From an uncultured Mucilaginibacter sp. (GTDB taxonomy: Bacteria > Bacteroidota > Bacteroidia > Sphingobacteriales > Sphingobacteriaceae): DNA of 38,048 nt. Positions 35,788-38,048 of this stretch are shown here, in pieces (the first letter of the stretch is position 1; every line of letters begins with the position of its first letter). Below the pieces are notes generated by a model. That model was not told the DNA's origin and ran no database searches. It saw only the letters and a list, made by a program, of their open reading frames with translations. The DNA is taken from NCBI GenBank assembly GCA_903927645.1, contig CAIYNX010000275.1, positions 1 to 38,048 of the forward strand, written 5' to 3'. The position numbers and the translations under genes were made by a program.

Positions 35788-35976
35788 ATGGCAAAATCTC
35801 AGGCAACTTTTATGAAAAAGCAACTCGAAAAAAACAAACAAAAGAAAAAGGAAGATAAGGAACAAAGAAAAATGGAACGCAAACAAAATTCTGCTGGTGG
35901 TGAGATGGAGAATATGATTGCATACGTAAATGAGTTTGGAGAAATTGTTTCAACACCACCAAATAGATTAAATTAA
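35788..35976 (+). CDS. Small highly charged protein, 62 residues, Bacteroidota-conserved type
   Basis: A 62-residue protein. Residues 1-38 form a very basic, Lys/Gln/Glu-rich helix (FMKKQLEKNKQKKKEDKEQR), followed by GGEMENMIAYVNEFGEIVSTPPNRLN. The second half (MIAYVNEFGEIVSTPP) is a recurring motif in short Bacteroidota proteins that, as I recall, often sit next to cold-shock-domain genes; no such gene is in the window. A nucleic-acid- or ribosome-associated role would fit the charge but is inference. TACCTTAG (35691-35698) could be its -7 element, leaving a leader of about 85 bases. No signal peptide. Confidence 0.8.
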   Translation: MAKSQATFMKKQLEKNKQKKKEDKEQRKMERKQNSAGGEMENMIAYVNEFGEIVSTPPNRLN

Positions 35977-36043
35977 AATTGTTTAAAAAAAGTATTTTTT
36001 AAATACCACGCTATTTCAAATATTATTACTTTTATATAATTTT

Positions 36044-36051
36044 TACTTTTG
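36044..36051 (+). promoter_or_regulatory. Perfect -7 element abutting the 126-residue protein gene
   Basis: TACTTTTG fits TAnnTTTG exactly and ends two bases before the ATG at 36054. If it is used, the message begins at or just inside the start codon, so it is either leaderless, or the match is fortuitous. Confidence 0.35.
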
Positions 36052-36053
36052 TT

Positions 36054-36434
36054 ATGAAAAGAGTAGTTTTAATTGTTTTATCAATTTTATTTATATTTTT
36101 AGCAGGTATTATTTATTATCGCTATTACTTTGTATTTGGTGATGGGGTAAAAGCCGGAACCATGAATTATTTTGTTCATAAGGGTTACATATTCAAAACA
36201 TACGAAGGTAGAGTTATTCAATCAGGTGTTCGAAGCCCGGTACAAGGGAGCATCCAATCAAATGAATTTGTTTTCTCTGTAGTTGACCAAAAAGTTGCAA
36301 ATCAGCTTAATAACAACGCAGGTGCCTATCTCGAATTACATTATAAAGAATATATAAGCACTTTACCTTGGCGTGGTATGAGTAATTTTGTTGTTGATAG
36401 TGTAGTAAGTATTAAGCCGATTTCCTCAAATTAA
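36054..36434 (+). CDS. Conserved membrane-anchored protein of unknown function
   Basis: A 126-residue protein with one N-terminal membrane helix (VVLIVLSILFIFLAGIIYY, about 4-22) and a small extracytoplasmic beta domain. Conserved-looking blocks are GDGVKAGTMNYFVHKGYIFKTYEG, FVFSVVDQKVANQL, LHYKEY and LPWRGMSNFVVDSV. I recall close relatives in many Bacteroidota, some carrying the name 6-phosphogluconate dehydrogenase; nothing here supports that (no Rossmann motif, far too short). It faces the FMN-dependent glutamate-synthase-like gene convergently, 54 bases away. Function unknown. Confidence 0.8.
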   Translation: MKRVVLIVLSILFIFLAGIIYYRYYFVFGDGVKAGTMNYFVHKGYIFKTYEGRVIQSGVRSPVQGSIQSNEFVFSVVDQKVANQLNNNAGAYLELHYKEYISTLPWRGMSNFVVDSVVSIKPISSN

Positions 36435-36488
36435 ACAACTCTATTATAAAAATTCAAATTAGTGCAGAATTTAAATGTACAAATCGAA

Positions 36489-38048
36489 TTAACTAAAAAA
36501 TTCTCCATTAGCAGTTTTTAAATCGAATTTAATTTCTTCTGGTATTAACTTGTCGTCCAAAAATTGTTTGTTTTTATAGGTTGGAAATATTTCTTCAAAT
36601 GATTTAATTTGATCCATTTGTACCCTTCTAAACAAATGTGACTTGTTAATTTTTTTCAAATCATCTATGCCTGCTGCTGCCATTAATTCAACAAAGCTTT
36701 CAACAGTATGCTTATGGAAATTTGCAACTCTGTATTTTTTATCATCAATAACCAAACCCTTCATTAAAGACTTATTTTGAGTTGCAACACCAGTTGGACA
36801 TGCGTTTGTATTGCACCTTAATGCTTGAATACAGCCCAATGCCATCATCATTGCTCTTGCGCTATTACATGCATCGGCACCAAGGGCCATTGCCCTAATA
36901 ATATGGAATCCGGAAAATATTTTGCCCGAGGCAATCAGTTTAATTTCGTTTCTAATCCCAAACCCCCTTAAAGCGTTGTCGACAAATGCAAGTGCATCTA
37001 AAAGAGGCATTCCAACAAAATTAGAAAATTCTGGTGGTGCAGCTCCGGTGCCACCTTCACCACCATCAATTGTAATAAAATCCGGATAACTTTTCAAATT
37101 AACCATGGCCTTACAAATTGATAAAAATTCACTCTTAATACCGATGCATAATTTAAATCCAATTGGTTTACCTCCTGAAAGTTCACGTAACTTTTCGATA
37201 AATTTGATTAACTCAATCGGGTTACTAAAAGCACTATGAAAGGGTGGTGAATAAACAGTAGTACCAGGCTCAACAAGGCGTATCGCTGCAATTTCTGGTG
37301 TGTTTTTTAAAGCAGGCAGAATACCACCATGACCAGGTTTTGCTCCTTGTGATAATTTTATTTCGATCATTTTCACTTCAGGTTTTATAGCGTTTTTGGC
37401 AAATTCTTGATCAGAAAAAATGCCATTTTTATCTCGCGCTCCAAAATAGCCAGTACCAATTTGCCAAATTAAGTCACCACCTTGCCTTAAATGGTACGGG
37501 CTCAAACCCCCTTCGCCGGTATTATGTGCAAAACCACCCAATTTTGCTCCACCGTTTAAAGCTTCAATAGCATTTTGACTAAGTGCACCAAAACTCATTG
37601 CCGAAACATTTAAAACACTCATACTATAGGGTTTTACACATCTTGATTCACCAACAATTACCCTAGGATCCTTTATAATTTGATGTGTATTAATTGGATT
37701 TATTGAATGTCCCATCCATTCATAACCTTCGGCATAGACATTTAGTTGCGTTCCAAAAGGAGTAGTATCAATTTGTTGTTTCGCTCTTTGATAAGCCAAA
37801 GCTCTATCATTTCTATTGATTGGTGTGCCATCTGTATCTGATTCAATAAAATATTGATAAATTTCAGGGCGAATTCGTTCCAAAACGTACCTCAATCGTC
37901 CTATAAGTGGAAAGTTTCTTTTTATACTTTGTTTTTTTTGTATAACATCATGGGCACCCATTAAAATAAGGGGAGCAATAATAAAATAGGCAAAAAGCAC
38001 CAGCGGGTTTAAAAAAGACAATCCAATAATTAAAATACATAATATTAA
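36489..38048 (-). CDS. FMN-binding glutamate-synthase-family protein (5' end beyond window)
   Basis: At least 519 residues. The protein has the FMN/synthase barrel of the glutamate synthase large subunit without the N-terminal glutaminase or the C-terminal GXGXG domain. Motifs include NVSAMSFGALSQNAIEALN, GAKPGHGGILP, TIDGGEGGTGAAP and LGCIQALRCNTNACPTGVATQ, whose three Cys match the [3Fe-4S] ligands of GOGAT. The N-terminus is membrane-embedded (SFLNPLVLFAYFIIAPLILMGAHD). A TTG start is possible at 38021, but the frame stays open and hydrophobic (LILCILIIG) to the window edge, so the real start and first membrane helix probably lie outside. The reaction is unknown; ferredoxin-dependent synthesis or another FMN redox step is possible. 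Confidence 0.9.
   Translation of the reverse strand, partial: LILCILIIGLSFLNPLVLFAYFIIAPLILMGAHDVIQKKQSIKRNFPLIGRLRYVLERIRPEIYQYFIESDTDGTPINRNDRALAYQRAKQQIDTTPFGTQLNVYAEGYEWMGHSINPINTHQIIKDPRVIVGESRCVKPYSMSVLNVSAMSFGALSQNAIEALNGGAKLGGFAHNTGEGGLSPYHLRQGGDLIWQIGTGYFGARDKNGIFSDQEFAKNAIKPEVKMIEIKLSQGAKPGHGGILPALKNTPEIAAIRLVEPGTTVYSPPFHSAFSNPIELIKFIEKLRELSGGKPIGFKLCIGIKSEFLSICKAMVNLKSYPDFITIDGGEGGTGAAPPEFSNFVGMPLLDALAFVDNALRGFGIRNEIKLIASGKIFSGFHIIRAMALGADACNSARAMMMALGCIQALRCNTNACPTGVATQNKSLMKGLVIDDKKYRVANFHKHTVESFVELMAAAGIDDLKKINKSHLFRRVQMDQIKSFEEIFPTYKNKQFLDDKLIPEEIKFDLKTANGEFFS

Noticed and set aside
36054..36434. 6-phosphogluconate dehydrogenase
   Set aside because: The 126-residue protein has a membrane anchor and no nucleotide-binding fold or catalytic motif; that name looks like a database carry-over.
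1..38048. CRISPR array, prophage, insertion sequence or integrative element
   Set aside because: No regularly spaced direct repeats, transposase, integrase or phage structural genes were seen. The partial tRNA at the left edge is followed by a terminator and gyrA, not by an integrase.

Overview
The window is chromosomal DNA from a member of the Bacteroidota, most like the Sphingobacteriia/Chitinophagia lineages. The evidence is strong AT richness, A-rich stretches instead of Shine-Dalgarno sequences before start codons, several matches to the Bacteroidota promoter element TAnnTTTG, and lineage-typical proteins: a DUF4251 protein, DUF3857/transglutaminase pairs, a DUF6252-like lipoprotein, an acyl-CoA reductase next to an Alvin-type ferredoxin, and a bifunctional HisB. 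No phage, integrase, insertion sequence or CRISPR array was seen. Most of the content is core metabolism and information processing.

Layout. (1) 1-5366: the 3' end of a tRNA (probably Leu) with a strong terminator, then gyrA and two exported TPR proteins in one operon that ends at a strong terminator. (2) 5522-9027: a compact ethanolamine operon (permease, eutB, eutC) without shell proteins or a reactivase. (3) 9105-9613: a DUF4251 gene split by a one-base frameshift. (4) 9661-14423: htpG, with its terminator, divergent from mutS; their shared spacer carries two DnaA-box-like 9-mers. (5) 14480-19478: a Pmp3-family peptide, an NlpC/P60 lipoprotein, a 42-residue membrane peptide, and two back-to-back DUF3857/transglutaminase-fold proteins, one with and one without the catalytic triad. 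(6) 19659-24038: a DEDDh exonuclease, acyl-CoA reductase divergent from a ferredoxin, a cytoplasmic-type NlpC/P60 peptidase, and a seven-bladed WD40 protein. (7) 24065-31494: a complete histidine operon on the minus strand in the order G-D-C-B-H-A-F-IE, preceded by a 19-residue histidine-rich leader peptide. (8) 31635-34346: a GT-C-like membrane protein, a GmhB-like phosphatase and a lipoprotein. (9) 34347-36434: two long AT-rich spacers around small conserved proteins. (10) 36489-38048: an FMN-binding glutamate-synthase-family protein whose start lies beyond the window edge.

The histidine operon is the most coherent system. The genes encode all ten steps from PRPP and ATP to histidine, using a fused HisIE and a bifunctional HisB. 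The leader peptide has four His codons within seven codons, just behind a good -7 element, which suggests control by ribosome stalling when charged tRNA-His is scarce. The gene order and the presence of a leader match the enterobacterial his operon.

The other points worth checking are an arginine in GyrA at the position that usually determines quinolone sensitivity, the frameshifted DUF4251 gene, the catalytic/non-catalytic transglutaminase pair, and -7 elements placed almost on top of start codons.
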